NCBI RefSeq assembly: GCF_900114845.1
Contig: NZ_FOUK01000005.1
Span: forward strand, 190,339 to 254,338
Length of the DNA stretch: 64,000 bases
Direction of reading: 5' to 3'
Source of the DNA: Pimelobacter simplex
GTDB lineage: Bacteria > Actinomycetota > Actinomycetes > Propionibacteriales > Nocardioidaceae
Under the pieces are notes generated by a model. It ran no database searches. It had not been told where the DNA came from and saw only the letters and a program-made list of their open reading frames with translations. This document shows, piece by piece, positions 52,023-59,590 of this stretch; position 1 is the stretch's first letter; the number at the start of each line of letters is the position of its first letter. Made by a program: the position numbers and the translations under genes.

Positions 52023-53390
52023 ATGTACGCCACCGTCAACCCCGCCACCGGCGAGCTCGTCGAGTCGTTCGACGCCGCCACCGACGCCGACGTCGAGGCC
52101 GCGCTGAGCGGCGTCGCCGGCTCGTTCGCCGCCTGGTCCGGCCGTCCGCTCGCCGAGCGCGCGGCGATCGTGCACCGGGTCGCGGACCTCTTCGAGGAGA
52201 GGGCCGACGAGCTCGCCGCGATCATCACGCTCGAGATGGGCAAGCGGCTCGAGGAGTCGCGCGGCGAGATCGACATCGTCGCCGCGATCTTCCGCTACTA
52301 CGCCGACAACGGCGCGACCTTCCTCGCCGACCAGGAGCTCACCATCGAGGGCGGCCGCGCCCTCGTCCAGAAGCGCCCGATCGGTGCGGTGCTCGGGATC
52401 ATGCCCTGGAACTACCCGTACTACCAGGTCGCCCGCTTCGCGGCGCCCAACCTGGTGCTCGGCAACACCATCGTGCTCAAGCACGCGCCGAGCTGCCCGC
52501 GCACGGCGCTCGCCATCGCCCGCGTGATGGCCGACGCCGGCGTCCCCGAGGACGTCTACGTCAACCTGCTCGCCACCAACGAGCAGGTCGCCACGATGAT
52601 CGACGACCCGCGCATCCAGGGCGTCTCGCTGACCGGCAGCGAGCGGGCCGGCGCCGCCGTCGCCGCGCGGGCCGGGCAGAACCTGAAGAAGGTCGTCCTC
52701 GAGCTCGGCGGCTCCGACCCGATGATCGTGCTCGACAGCGCCGACATCGCGGCCACCGCGCGCGAGGCCGCCGCCTCCCGGATGGGCAACATGGGCCAGG
52801 CCTGCAACGCGCCCAAGCGGATGATCGTCCTCGCCGACCTGTACGACGACTTCGTGGCCGGGCTCGTCGCCGCGATGGGCGAGCTCGTCCCCGGCGACCC
52901 CACCGACCCGGCGACGACGCTCGCCCCGCTGTCGTCGCTCGCCGCGGCCGACAGGCTCGTCGACCAGCTCGAGCGCGCCGTCGCGCAGGGCGCCACCGTG
53001 CACACCGGCGGCGGCCGGGTCGACCGCCCCGGCGCCTTCGTCGAGCCGACCGTGCTCACCGACGTCGCCCCGGGCACGGACGCCTACCGCGAGGAGCTGT
53101 TCGGCCCGGTCGCCATCGTCTTCCGCGCCGGGTCCGAGGAGGAGGCCGTGGCCCTGGCCAACGACACCCCCTTCGGTCTGGGCTCCAGCGTGTTCAGCAC
53201 CGACCTGGAGCGTGCCCAGCGGGTCGCCGACCGGATCGACGCGGGCATGGTCTACCTCAACATGGCCGGCGGCTCGCAGCCCGACCTGCCGTTCGGCGGC
53301 ACCAAGCGCTCCGGCATCGGCCGTGAGCTCGGCCCGGTGGGCATGGACGAGTTCGCCAACCACCGGGTCCTGCGCATCCCGGCCTCCTGA
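52023..53390 (+). CDS. NAD(P)-dependent aldehyde dehydrogenase (succinate-semialdehyde type)
   Basis: 455 aa, the short GabD/YneI-like ALDH branch. Motifs: GIMPWNYPYYQVARFAAPNLVLGNTIVLKHA, SLTGSERAG, catalytic Glu in LELGGSDPMIVLD, and catalytic Cys in MGQACNAPKR; DLPFGGTKRSGIGRELG closes the active site. It probably oxidises an aldehyde made by the FAH-type step or a parallel branch. The start ATG 52023 has AAGGAG upstream. Last gene of the plus-strand operon. Confidence 0.92.
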   Translation: MYATVNPATGELVESFDAATDADVEAALSGVAGSFAAWSGRPLAERAAIVHRVADLFEERADELAAIITLEMGKRLEESRGEIDIVAAIFRYYADNGATFLADQELTIEGGRALVQKRPIGAVLGIMPWNYPYYQVARFAAPNLVLGNTIVLKHAPSCPRTALAIARVMADAGVPEDVYVNLLATNEQVATMIDDPRIQGVSLTGSERAGAAVAARAGQNLKKVVLELGGSDPMIVLDSADIAATAREAAASRMGNMGQACNAPKRMIVLADLYDDFVAGLVAAMGELVPGDPTDPATTLAPLSSLAAADRLVDQLERAVAQGATVHTGGGRVDRPGAFVEPTVLTDVAPGTDAYREELFGPVAIVFRAGSEEEAVALANDTPFGLGSSVFSTDLERAQRVADRIDAGMVYLNMAGGSQPDLPFGGTKRSGIGRELGPVGMDEFANHRVLRIPAS

Positions 53391-53405
53391 CGGGATCGCG
53401 GGCCC

Positions 53406-53472
53406 ACCGTCGTACCGGACAAAAACGTCGTGATTCTCCCGATCTCACGACCGAATCGTCCGGTACGACGGT
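53406..53472. repeat. CGTCGTACCGGAC palindrome, copy 2 (diverged)
   Basis: The outer arms of 15 nt are perfect (53406-53420, ACCGTCGTACCGGAC, and 53458-53472). The inner part pairs imperfectly, with a 6-bp TCGTGA/TCACGA stem. It lies between the ALDH stop at 53390 and the minus-strand stop at 53481. Confidence 0.7.
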
Positions 53473-53480
53473 GACGGCAC

Positions 53481-55016
53481 CTAGTAGGACGTCTGGGACT
53501 GGACGTTGAGCTCGTCGACCTTCACCCGCTGGGCGCCGGCGATGCGCCGGTCGTTGAGCCGGAAGACGTCGAAGCCCTGCTGGATGTCGCTCGAGTAGAT
53601 GTGGCCGTTGTACCAGTACGCCGACCACGAGCCGCCGAGCACCAGCCGCTCGGTCGAGAGCGGGCCGCGGTCGAAGTGGGCGATCTCCTTGGGCCGGGCC
53701 GAGTCGGTGAAGTCCCACACCGAGATGCCGCCCTGGTACCAGGCCTGGACCATGATGTCGCGCCCGCGCACCGGGATCAGCGAGCCGTTGTGGGCCACGC
53801 AGTTCTCGGTGTTGGCCTGGGTCCGCGGGATCTTGAAGTAGGACCGGAAGACCAGCTTGCCGCGCCGGATGTCGTAGATGCCGTCAGCGCCCTTGACCGG
53901 ACCGACCGTCGGGTTGCAGGTCGGGCCGCCGCCTCCGCCGAGCTCGTCGGTGAAGACCACCTTGGTGCCGGCGTTGTTGAAGGTCGCGGAGTGCCAGAAC
54001 GCGAAGTTCTCGGTGTCGCGCACCCGCTCGGTGACGACGGGGTGCTCGCGGTCGGAGATGTCGACCAGGACGCCGTCGCCCATGCAGGCGCCGGCCATCA
54101 CGTCCTTGCGGGCGTACGCCGTGAGGTCGTGGCAGCCGGTGGTCGCCGCGGAGTAGCCGCCGCTCGGGTTGCCGCCGTCGGGGAACAGGACGGGCGTGCT
54201 CACCACGCGCGCGTCCTGCGGGCTGCGCAGCGGGACCTTGACCACGCTGACCTGGTCGTGCGGCGGCTGGCAGTCGGGGAAGCTCGCGTTGGGCGAGTAC
54301 GACGACACGTAGACGTAGAGGTCGCGCCGGTTCTTGGCCGGCGCGAGCGTGTGGGTGTGCGAGCCGCAAGCGGTCTCGACCGCCGCGACGTAGCGCGGCG
54401 CCTCGGGGTTGCTGATGTCGAAGACCCGGATGCCCTCCCACGACTCCTTGATCGTCGCCGACTGCGGGACGTTGTCGCAGGAGTCGTTGCTCCGGCTGGA
54501 GTCGACGCTCAGCACCAGCACGTCGCCGTAGACGGAGACGTCGTTCTGCGAGCCGGGGCACAGCACCTGGGTGACGATGCGCGGGCGCCGGGGCTTGCTG
54601 ATGTCGTAGACGGTGAGGCCGTCGTAGTTGCCCTGGAAGGCGTAGTCGCCCTGGAACGCGAGGTCGGTCTCGAAGGAGGTCTCGCCCGCGAAGGCGCCCG
54701 ACTTCGGGAGGTTGGCCAGCAGCGTGATGTTGCGGCTCTTGTCGACCTCGCCGGGCGCGAGGACGGCGTCGCTGTCGTCGAGCCGGGCGAGGTCCTGCCC
54801 GGCCTGGCAGGCGTCGTCGAAGTTGTCGCCGGCCCGCTCGGCCTTGCGCAGCTGGCCCGGTGGGCAGGGCGAGGACGCCGCGGCGCCGGGGCTCTTGTCG
54901 TGGTCGTGGTCGTCGTGCGCGTCGGCCGGCACGGCCAGTGCCGAGATGCCGAGCGCCAGTGCGCCGAGCGCGGTGATGGAGAGGGCACGCAGCCCAGTGG
55001 GGGCGAGTTTCGCCAT
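53481..55016 (-). CDS. Secreted LVIVD-repeat protein
   Basis: 511 aa. Signal peptide (LSITALGALALGISALAVPADA) then a His/Asp-rich stretch (HDDHDHD). Next come beta-propeller-like LVIVD repeats, recognised from 'GLTVYDISKPRRPRIV', 'GIRVFDISNPEAPRYV' and 'GVLVDISDREHPVV'. Family members form propellers of unknown function. The His/Asp cluster may bind metal. Divergent from a DUF305 lipoprotein gene with 92 nt between them. GGGAG is just upstream of ATG 55016. Confidence 0.85.
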   Translation of the reverse strand: MAKLAPTGLRALSITALGALALGISALAVPADAHDDHDHDKSPGAAASSPCPPGQLRKAERAGDNFDDACQAGQDLARLDDSDAVLAPGEVDKSRNITLLANLPKSGAFAGETSFETDLAFQGDYAFQGNYDGLTVYDISKPRRPRIVTQVLCPGSQNDVSVYGDVLVLSVDSSRSNDSCDNVPQSATIKESWEGIRVFDISNPEAPRYVAAVETACGSHTHTLAPAKNRRDLYVYVSSYSPNASFPDCQPPHDQVSVVKVPLRSPQDARVVSTPVLFPDGGNPSGGYSAATTGCHDLTAYARKDVMAGACMGDGVLVDISDREHPVVTERVRDTENFAFWHSATFNNAGTKVVFTDELGGGGGPTCNPTVGPVKGADGIYDIRRGKLVFRSYFKIPRTQANTENCVAHNGSLIPVRGRDIMVQAWYQGGISVWDFTDSARPKEIAHFDRGPLSTERLVLGGSWSAYWYNGHIYSSDIQQGFDVFRLNDRRIAGAQRVKVDELNVQSQTSY

Positions 55017-55108
55017 GGTCACTCCCGAGATTGAATGAACACGCTGGCCCGATGCTCGCCTATGGTGAGCCGGGTCACAACCCCTTCGGGCAAGAAGGAG
55101 CAATCTCG

Positions 55109-55819
55109 GTGTCTCGGTCTCGGTCCTGTTCTCGTCGTGCCCGCCCGGCAGTGGTGGCGCCGCTCGCGGTGCTCGCGCTCCTGGTGGGCGCCTGCCAGGG
55201 GCAGTCCGACGACCCACCCGGCGCCGGCCCGCGGTCGGCACTGACGCCGTCGTCGCAGCCGCCGGTCCTCCAGCCGGGCGCACCCGGTGACGACGGCTCC
55301 ACCGCGGCGCCCGGCACGACGGCTGAGCAGGCCGGTGCGGCCCACGACGACATCGCGTTCATGCAGATGATGATCCCGCACCACGCGCAGGCGCTGACCA
55401 TGTCGCGGATGGCGCCGACGCGCGCGGCGTCCCCGGCGGTGAAGGCGATGGCGCGACGGATCCTCGGCGCCCAGGGCCCCGAGATCCTCACGATGGCCGC
55501 CTGGCTGCGCGACCACGACCTCGCCGTCCCGACCAAGGACGACCCGCCGGACGCCTACGACCACGGCAAGCACGGGCACGCCACGATGCACGGGATGCTC
55601 ACCGCGGCCGAGCTGCGCGCCCTGCGCCAGGCCCGGGGCCGCGCGTTCGACCGGCTCTACCTCGAGGGGATGATCCGCCACCACGAGGGCGCGATCGCGA
55701 TGGCGGACGTCGTCGCGACCAAGGGCACCGACGTCCTCGTCAGCGAGCTGGCCGGCGACATCATGGTCGGCCAGAACGCCGAGATCGACCGGATGCGCGA
55801 CCTCCTCGCCCGCCTCTGA
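55109..55819 (+). CDS. DUF305-domain lipoprotein
   Basis: 236 aa. Lipoprotein signal with lipobox LLVGAC, a Pro/Gly-rich linker, then DUF305: HDDIAFMQMMIPHHAQALTMSRMA and, in the second half, YLEGMIRHHEGAIAMADVVATKG. The paired H-H motifs are typical of this ferritin-like four-helix family, which occurs with copper or other metal handling genes. GTG 55109 was chosen because AAGGAG lies 8 nt upstream. Divergent partner is the His-rich LVIVD protein, another candidate for metal handling at the cell surface. Confidence 0.87.
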   Translation: MSRSRSCSRRARPAVVAPLAVLALLVGACQGQSDDPPGAGPRSALTPSSQPPVLQPGAPGDDGSTAAPGTTAEQAGAAHDDIAFMQMMIPHHAQALTMSRMAPTRAASPAVKAMARRILGAQGPEILTMAAWLRDHDLAVPTKDDPPDAYDHGKHGHATMHGMLTAAELRALRQARGRAFDRLYLEGMIRHHEGAIAMADVVATKGTDVLVSELAGDIMVGQNAEIDRMRDLLARL

Positions 55820-55828
55820 CCCGGGGCT

Positions 55829-55895
55829 CCCGTCGTACCGGACAAAATGGTCGTGATTTCTCCGAAATCACGACCATTTTGTCCGGTACGACGGT
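55829..55895. repeat. CGTCGTACCGGAC palindrome, copy 3 (perfect)
   Basis: Arms of 31 nt are perfectly complementary (55830-55860 and 55864-55894), leaving a 3-nt loop. The arms start CCGTCGTACCGGACAAAATG, as in copy 1. It fills the gap between the plus-strand stop at 55819 and the minus-strand stop at 55895. Confidence 0.82.
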
Positions 55896-56746
55896 CAGTG
55901 GGGGACGGGGCAGGTGCCGAGGTCGGCGAGCCGGTAGCCGTCGGGGTAGCTCTTGATCCGCGGCAGGTCGGCGGTGAACGTCGGGCGCCGGTTGGACGGC
56001 GTGTGCCGCAGCAGCCGGGCCCGGGCGCGCATCGCGGCGAGGCTCAGCCGGCGGGCCACCGGCGGCGCGGGGTCGTAGCCGAAGGCGTCGAGCAGCGGCC
56101 CGTCCATCAGGGCGCGGCTGAACACCTCGACCGGCTTGCGCAGCGGCCGCGGGTAGAAGGTGGTGAGCAGGCCGAGGGTCGCGTCGGCGACCCGGCGTCC
56201 GCCCTCGTCGTAGGCGAAGTGGGCGCGCTCGTAGTCGTCCATGAGGTGCATGAACTCGTCGTAGGTCGCGGGGATGTCCCTGATGGCCATGTGCCGCCCG
56301 AGCGCGCGGTAGTAGTTGACGCTCGCGCGCAGCTCGTGGTCGGTCAGCGGGCGCCATCCGTAGGCGTCGAGCCAGCGCTTGGGGACGACGACGAAGGTCG
56401 ACAGCACGTAGCGGAAGTCGTCGTTGGAGATGTCGTAGGCGCGGTGCATCTGGTTGATCCGGCGCAGCGCGGTCCGGCCGGCCTCGGAGTCGAAGCCGTG
56501 CACGAACGGCGCCTCGAGCAGGAGCGCCGTGTCGTCGTAGCGCTTCTGGACGGCGCCCGTGAAGGCGCCGGTCTCGTCGAGCAGGCGGCCCACGCTGGGG
56601 ACCGCATAGGTGCGGAAGAGGGCGAAGCTCAGCGCCTGGGTGATGTCCCAGCTGAACTCGTAGAGCGCGAGGTTCTGGTAGATCTCGACGTAGTCGGTCT
56701 CGGCGTCGAGCGCCTCGTTGCGCTCGCGCCACAGCGTCTTGGCCAT
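55895..56746 (-). CDS. MpaB/Lcp-type oxygenase (DUF2236)
   Basis: 283 aa. Recognised from VEIYQNLALYEFSWDITQALSFALFRTYAVP, RRINQMHRAYDISNDDFRYVLSTFVVVPKRWLDAYGWRPLT and NYYRALGRHMAI. This matches the oxygenase MpaB family, related to latex-clearing protein, with histidines expected to bind haem (MHRAY and GRHMAI). Family members cleave carbon-carbon double bonds in isoprenoid chains, but most are uncharacterised. Divergent from the flavin oxidoreductase gene across a gap with a degenerate KstR-like site. Confidence 0.85.
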   Translation of the reverse strand: MAKTLWRERNEALDAETDYVEIYQNLALYEFSWDITQALSFALFRTYAVPSVGRLLDETGAFTGAVQKRYDDTALLLEAPFVHGFDSEAGRTALRRINQMHRAYDISNDDFRYVLSTFVVVPKRWLDAYGWRPLTDHELRASVNYYRALGRHMAIRDIPATYDEFMHLMDDYERAHFAYDEGGRRVADATLGLLTTFYPRPLRKPVEVFSRALMDGPLLDAFGYDPAPPVARRLSLAAMRARARLLRHTPSNRRPTFTADLPRIKSYPDGYRLADLGTCPVPH

Positions 56747-56771
56747 GGGCCGACGATAGGCCCTCGATCGG

Positions 56772-56785
56772 TAGAACGTATTTCA
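56772..56785. promoter_or_regulatory. Degenerate KstR-like half-palindrome
   Basis: TAGAACGTATTTCA fits TNNAACNNGTTNNA with one mismatch in the core (GTT to ATT). It sits between the divergent MpaB-type and flavin oxidoreductase genes, immediately upstream of the TAGAGT -10 box. Confidence 0.35.
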
Positions 56786-56794
56786 GTTCGGGGC

Positions 56795-56800
56795 TAGAGT
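56795..56800 (+). promoter_or_regulatory. -10 box of leaderless flavin oxidoreductase promoter
   Basis: TAGAGT followed by 7 nt (GCGGCGC) and GTG at 56808. It favours GTG 56808 over the in-frame GTG at 56799. Confidence 0.55.
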
Positions 56801-56807
56801 GCGGCGC

Positions 56808-58001
56808 GTGAGTGCTCCTGACGTCTTCGCCCCGACCACGCTCGGACCGGTCCGGCTGCGCAACCGGACCGTCAAGGCGGCGACCTTCGAGGGGCGCACG
56901 CCGGACGGCGTCGTCACCGACGAGCTCATCGCCTACCACCGGGCGCCGGCGGCCGGCGGGGTCGGGCTGACCACCGTCGCCTACCTCGCGGTCGCCCCCG
57001 ACGGGCGCACCCACCGCGAGCAGATCGTCGTGGGGGAGCACAGCCTGCCGGGGCTGAGCCGGCTGGCGGACGAGATCCACGCGACCGGGGCCGCGATCGC
57101 CGGCCAGGTCGGCCATGCCGGCCCGGTCGCGAACGGCCGCTCCAACGGAGTGCCGGCGATCGCGGCCAGCGCGATGCCGAGCCCGCTGTCGATGCAGATG
57201 ATCCGCACGGCGTCCGAGAAGGACCTCACCCGGGTCACCCGCGCGTACGTCGACACGGCGCGGCTGCTCGTGCGCGCCGGCTTCGACGTGCTCGAGCTGC
57301 ACATGGCGCACTCGTACCTGATCTCGTCGTTCCTGGCGCCCGGCCTCAACCGCCGCCGGGACCGCTGGGGCGGCCCGCTGGAGCGCCGGGCGCGGCTCGC
57401 GCGGCAGGTGGCGCGCGTCGTCCGCGAGGAGGTGGGGGACGCCGTCGCGGTGACCGCGAAGGTGTCGGTCTCCGACGGCTTCGCCGGGGGCGTGACGACA
57501 GCGATGAGCATCGAGCTCGCCCAGCTGCTGGAGGCCGACGGCCACCTCGACGCGCTCCAGCTCTCCGGCGGCTCGTCGCTGATGAACCCGATGTACCTGT
57601 TCCGTGGCGGTGCGCCCGTCGCGGAGTTCGCCGCGACGATGCCGGCACTCGTGCGCTGGGGCATGAAGACCCCGGTGGGGCGCGGCTTCATGAAGCAGTA
57701 CGACTTCGAGGAGGCCTACTTCCGGCCCAAGGCCCTGGAGGTGCGCAGTGCGGTCGCGATGCCGCTGATGCTGCTCGGCGGGATCAACCGGGTCGAGACG
57801 ATGCGGCAGGCGATGGCCGACGGCTTCGACTTCGTCGTGATGGGCCGGGCGCTGCTGCGCGAGCCGGACCTGGTCGACCGGCTGCGGGCGGGATCGGCGA
57901 GCGAGGGGATCTGCATCCACTGCAACCGCTGCATGCCGACGATCTACTCGGGCACGCGGTGCCCGGAGTGGGCGCCGGGACAGGTCATCCCGGCGCCCTG
58001 A
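56808..58001 (+). CDS. NADH:flavin oxidoreductase (old yellow enzyme family)
   Basis: 397 aa FMN-binding TIM barrel. VFAPTTLGPVRLRNRTVKAA is the family start, HMAHSYLISSFLAPGLNRRRDRWGGPLERRARL carries the substrate and FMN motifs, and DFVVMGRALLREPDLVDRL the phosphate site. The C-terminal cysteine set ICIHCNRCMPTIYSGTRC resembles the 4Fe-4S loop of dienoyl-CoA reductase-like members, but the extra NAD domain of those is absent. Reduces activated double bonds, perhaps of steroid or terpenoid-type enones. Leaderless promoter upstream. Confidence 0.9.
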   Translation: MSAPDVFAPTTLGPVRLRNRTVKAATFEGRTPDGVVTDELIAYHRAPAAGGVGLTTVAYLAVAPDGRTHREQIVVGEHSLPGLSRLADEIHATGAAIAGQVGHAGPVANGRSNGVPAIAASAMPSPLSMQMIRTASEKDLTRVTRAYVDTARLLVRAGFDVLELHMAHSYLISSFLAPGLNRRRDRWGGPLERRARLARQVARVVREEVGDAVAVTAKVSVSDGFAGGVTTAMSIELAQLLEADGHLDALQLSGGSSLMNPMYLFRGGAPVAEFAATMPALVRWGMKTPVGRGFMKQYDFEEAYFRPKALEVRSAVAMPLMLLGGINRVETMRQAMADGFDFVVMGRALLREPDLVDRLRAGSASEGICIHCNRCMPTIYSGTRCPEWAPGQVIPAP

Positions 58002-58004
58002 GGG

Positions 58005-58301
58005 TCACTCCGAGGCGCAGCTCGTGGTCGCCTTCGTGATCACCTCGGTGACGTCGGAGAGCTCGTCGCTGGAGCCCTTGTCGTTGTCGACGAGCTTGTT
58101 GAGGGTCTTGTCGGAGAGGTCGGAGTCGACGACCTTCTTGGCGATGCAGTCGATGACCTTGTCGCTCAGCGCGCTGCTGCTGCCGCCGACCTGGTCCTTG
58201 ATCGCGCCCGCGACGTCGTCCTGCGACGGGCGGCCGCCGCCACCGCACGCGGTGAGGGTGACGGCGAGAGCGGCGGCAGTCGCGACGAGCTTGAGCTTCA
58301 T
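58005..58301 (-). CDS. Small lipoprotein, unknown function
   Basis: 98 aa. KLKLVATAAALAVTLTACGGGG is a lipoprotein signal peptide with lipobox LTAC. The mature part (DDVAGAIKDQVGGSSSALSDKVIDCIAKKVVDSDLSDKTLNKLV) is helical, with two more cysteines that may form a disulfide. No family recognised. AGGAGA lies 8 nt before ATG 58301. The gene converges tightly on the flavin oxidoreductase gene and is divergent from the reductase at 58475. Confidence 0.78.
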   Translation of the reverse strand: MKLKLVATAAALAVTLTACGGGGRPSQDDVAGAIKDQVGGSSSALSDKVIDCIAKKVVDSDLSDKTLNKLVDNDKGSSDELSDVTEVITKATTSCASE

Positions 58302-58405
58302 AGGGGGCTTCTCCTGGATCGGGTGGTGCGGGCGCGCGGACGTGCGCCCCCACAAGACAGAGGGCGGCATGCCCCGTTCCTTACGCGCTCACACCTCCTT
58401 TCTGC

Positions 58406-58428
58406 GGACCCGTGGATTCCACGGGTCC
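58406..58428. repeat. Short perfect hairpin in divergent gap
   Basis: GGACCCGTGG and CCACGGGTCC form a 10-bp stem with a 3-nt loop. It lies 22 nt upstream of the KstR-type operator, in the 173-nt gap between two divergent genes. Role unknown; a second operator or RNA structure is possible. Confidence 0.5.
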
Positions 58429-58449
58429 CGGGAAAGCCTTCCCAGGAAC

Positions 58450-58463
58450 TAGAACTCGTTCTA
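58450..58463. promoter_or_regulatory. KstR-type operator (perfect match)
   Basis: TAGAACTCGTTCTA matches the KstR consensus TNNAACNNGTTNNA in every defined position. Its last two bases are the first two of the -10 box TACATT (58462-58467), so a bound repressor would block transcription of the gene at 58475. Confidence 0.7.
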
Positions 58464-58467
58464 CATT
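58462..58467 (+). promoter_or_regulatory. -10 box of leaderless reductase promoter
   Basis: TACATT followed by 7 nt (GACCCGC) and ATG at 58475. Overlaps the KstR-type operator. Confidence 0.6.
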
Positions 58468-58474
58468 GACCCGC

Positions 58475-59590
58475 ATGTCACAGGTCATCCCCGAGAAGCC
58501 GCTGCGCGTCGTCGTCTGGTCGACCGGGACCATCGGCCGGCACGCGATCGCCGGCGTCGACGCCCATCCCGACCTCGAGCTGGTCGGCGTGTGGACCTCC
58601 ACCCCCGAGAAGCACGGCCAGGACGCCGGACTGCTGGCCGGGCTCGGCCGCGAGCTGGGCGTCCGGGCGACGACCGACCGCGACGAGCTCGTCGCGCTGC
58701 GCCCCGACTGCATCGTGCACGGCGCGATGACCGACGACCGGGTCTTCGAGTCCATCGCCGACCTCACCGAGCTGATCCGCGACGGCGTCAACGTGGTCTC
58801 GTCCGGGCCGGTCATCCTGCTCCACCGCGAGGGCACGCTGCCGGCCGAGATGATCGACGAGATCGACGAGGCGGGCCGGCAGGGCAACGCCAGCCTGCAC
58901 GTCAACGGGATCGACCCGGGCTTCGCCAACGACGTCCTGCCGCTCGTGATGACCAGCCTCAGCCAGCGCATCGACCACGTCACCGTGAGCGAGATCGCCG
59001 ACTACTCGACGTACTACCAGCCCGTGGTGATGCGCGACCTCTTCGGCTTCGGGCAGCCGATGGACGCCACGCCGCTCCTGTGGGAGCCGGGCATCCTCAC
59101 CACGGCCTGGGGCCCGGTCGTGCGCGTGATCGCGGCCGGCCTGGGTGTCACCCTCGACGAGCCGCTGGTCGAGGAGGTCGACCGCCGGCCCGCGCCGCGC
59201 GACACCAAGACCGTCTCGCTCGACGTCCCCGAGGGCACCATGGGCGCCGTCCGGTTCCGGGTCATCGGCACGGTGGACGGCGTCCCGCGGATCACGCTGG
59301 AGCACGTCACCCGCACCGCGGCCGACCAGGAGCCCGGCTGGCCCAAGCCCGCCGAGGGCGACGGCTGCTACCGGATCGAGATCACCGGCGAGCCGTGCCT
59401 CAAGGTGGAGTTCACCCACCACGGCGAGAACGGCGACCACAACGTCTCCGGGATGATCGTCACCGCCCAGCGCCTGATCAACGCGATCCCCGCTGTCGTC
59501 GCGGCCCGCCCGGGCCTGGTCTCCGCGCTCGACCTGCCGCTGGTCACCGGCCGCGGTCTCGTCACCGGGACGACGGGCGGCGGCCGATGA
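58475..59590 (+). CDS. DapB-N-terminus-like NAD(P)-dependent dehydrogenase
   Basis: 371 aa. N-terminal Rossmann fold LRVVVWSTGTIGRHAIAGVDAHPDLELVGVWT, as in dihydrodipicolinate reductase. The C-terminal domain differs from DapB and matches the actinobacterial 'DHDPR N-terminus domain' group (related to 2,4-diaminopentanoate dehydrogenase and to proteins found in steroid or aromatic catabolism clusters). The substrate is unknown. The start is fixed by the leaderless promoter and its KstR-type operator. Followed by an overlapping SDR gene (ATGA), then an MBL gene: a probable lipid-catabolic operon. Confidence 0.85.
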   Translation: MSQVIPEKPLRVVVWSTGTIGRHAIAGVDAHPDLELVGVWTSTPEKHGQDAGLLAGLGRELGVRATTDRDELVALRPDCIVHGAMTDDRVFESIADLTELIRDGVNVVSSGPVILLHREGTLPAEMIDEIDEAGRQGNASLHVNGIDPGFANDVLPLVMTSLSQRIDHVTVSEIADYSTYYQPVVMRDLFGFGQPMDATPLLWEPGILTTAWGPVVRVIAAGLGVTLDEPLVEEVDRRPAPRDTKTVSLDVPEGTMGAVRFRVIGTVDGVPRITLEHVTRTAADQEPGWPKPAEGDGCYRIEITGEPCLKVEFTHHGENGDHNVSGMIVTAQRLINAIPAVVAARPGLVSALDLPLVTGRGLVTGTTGGGR

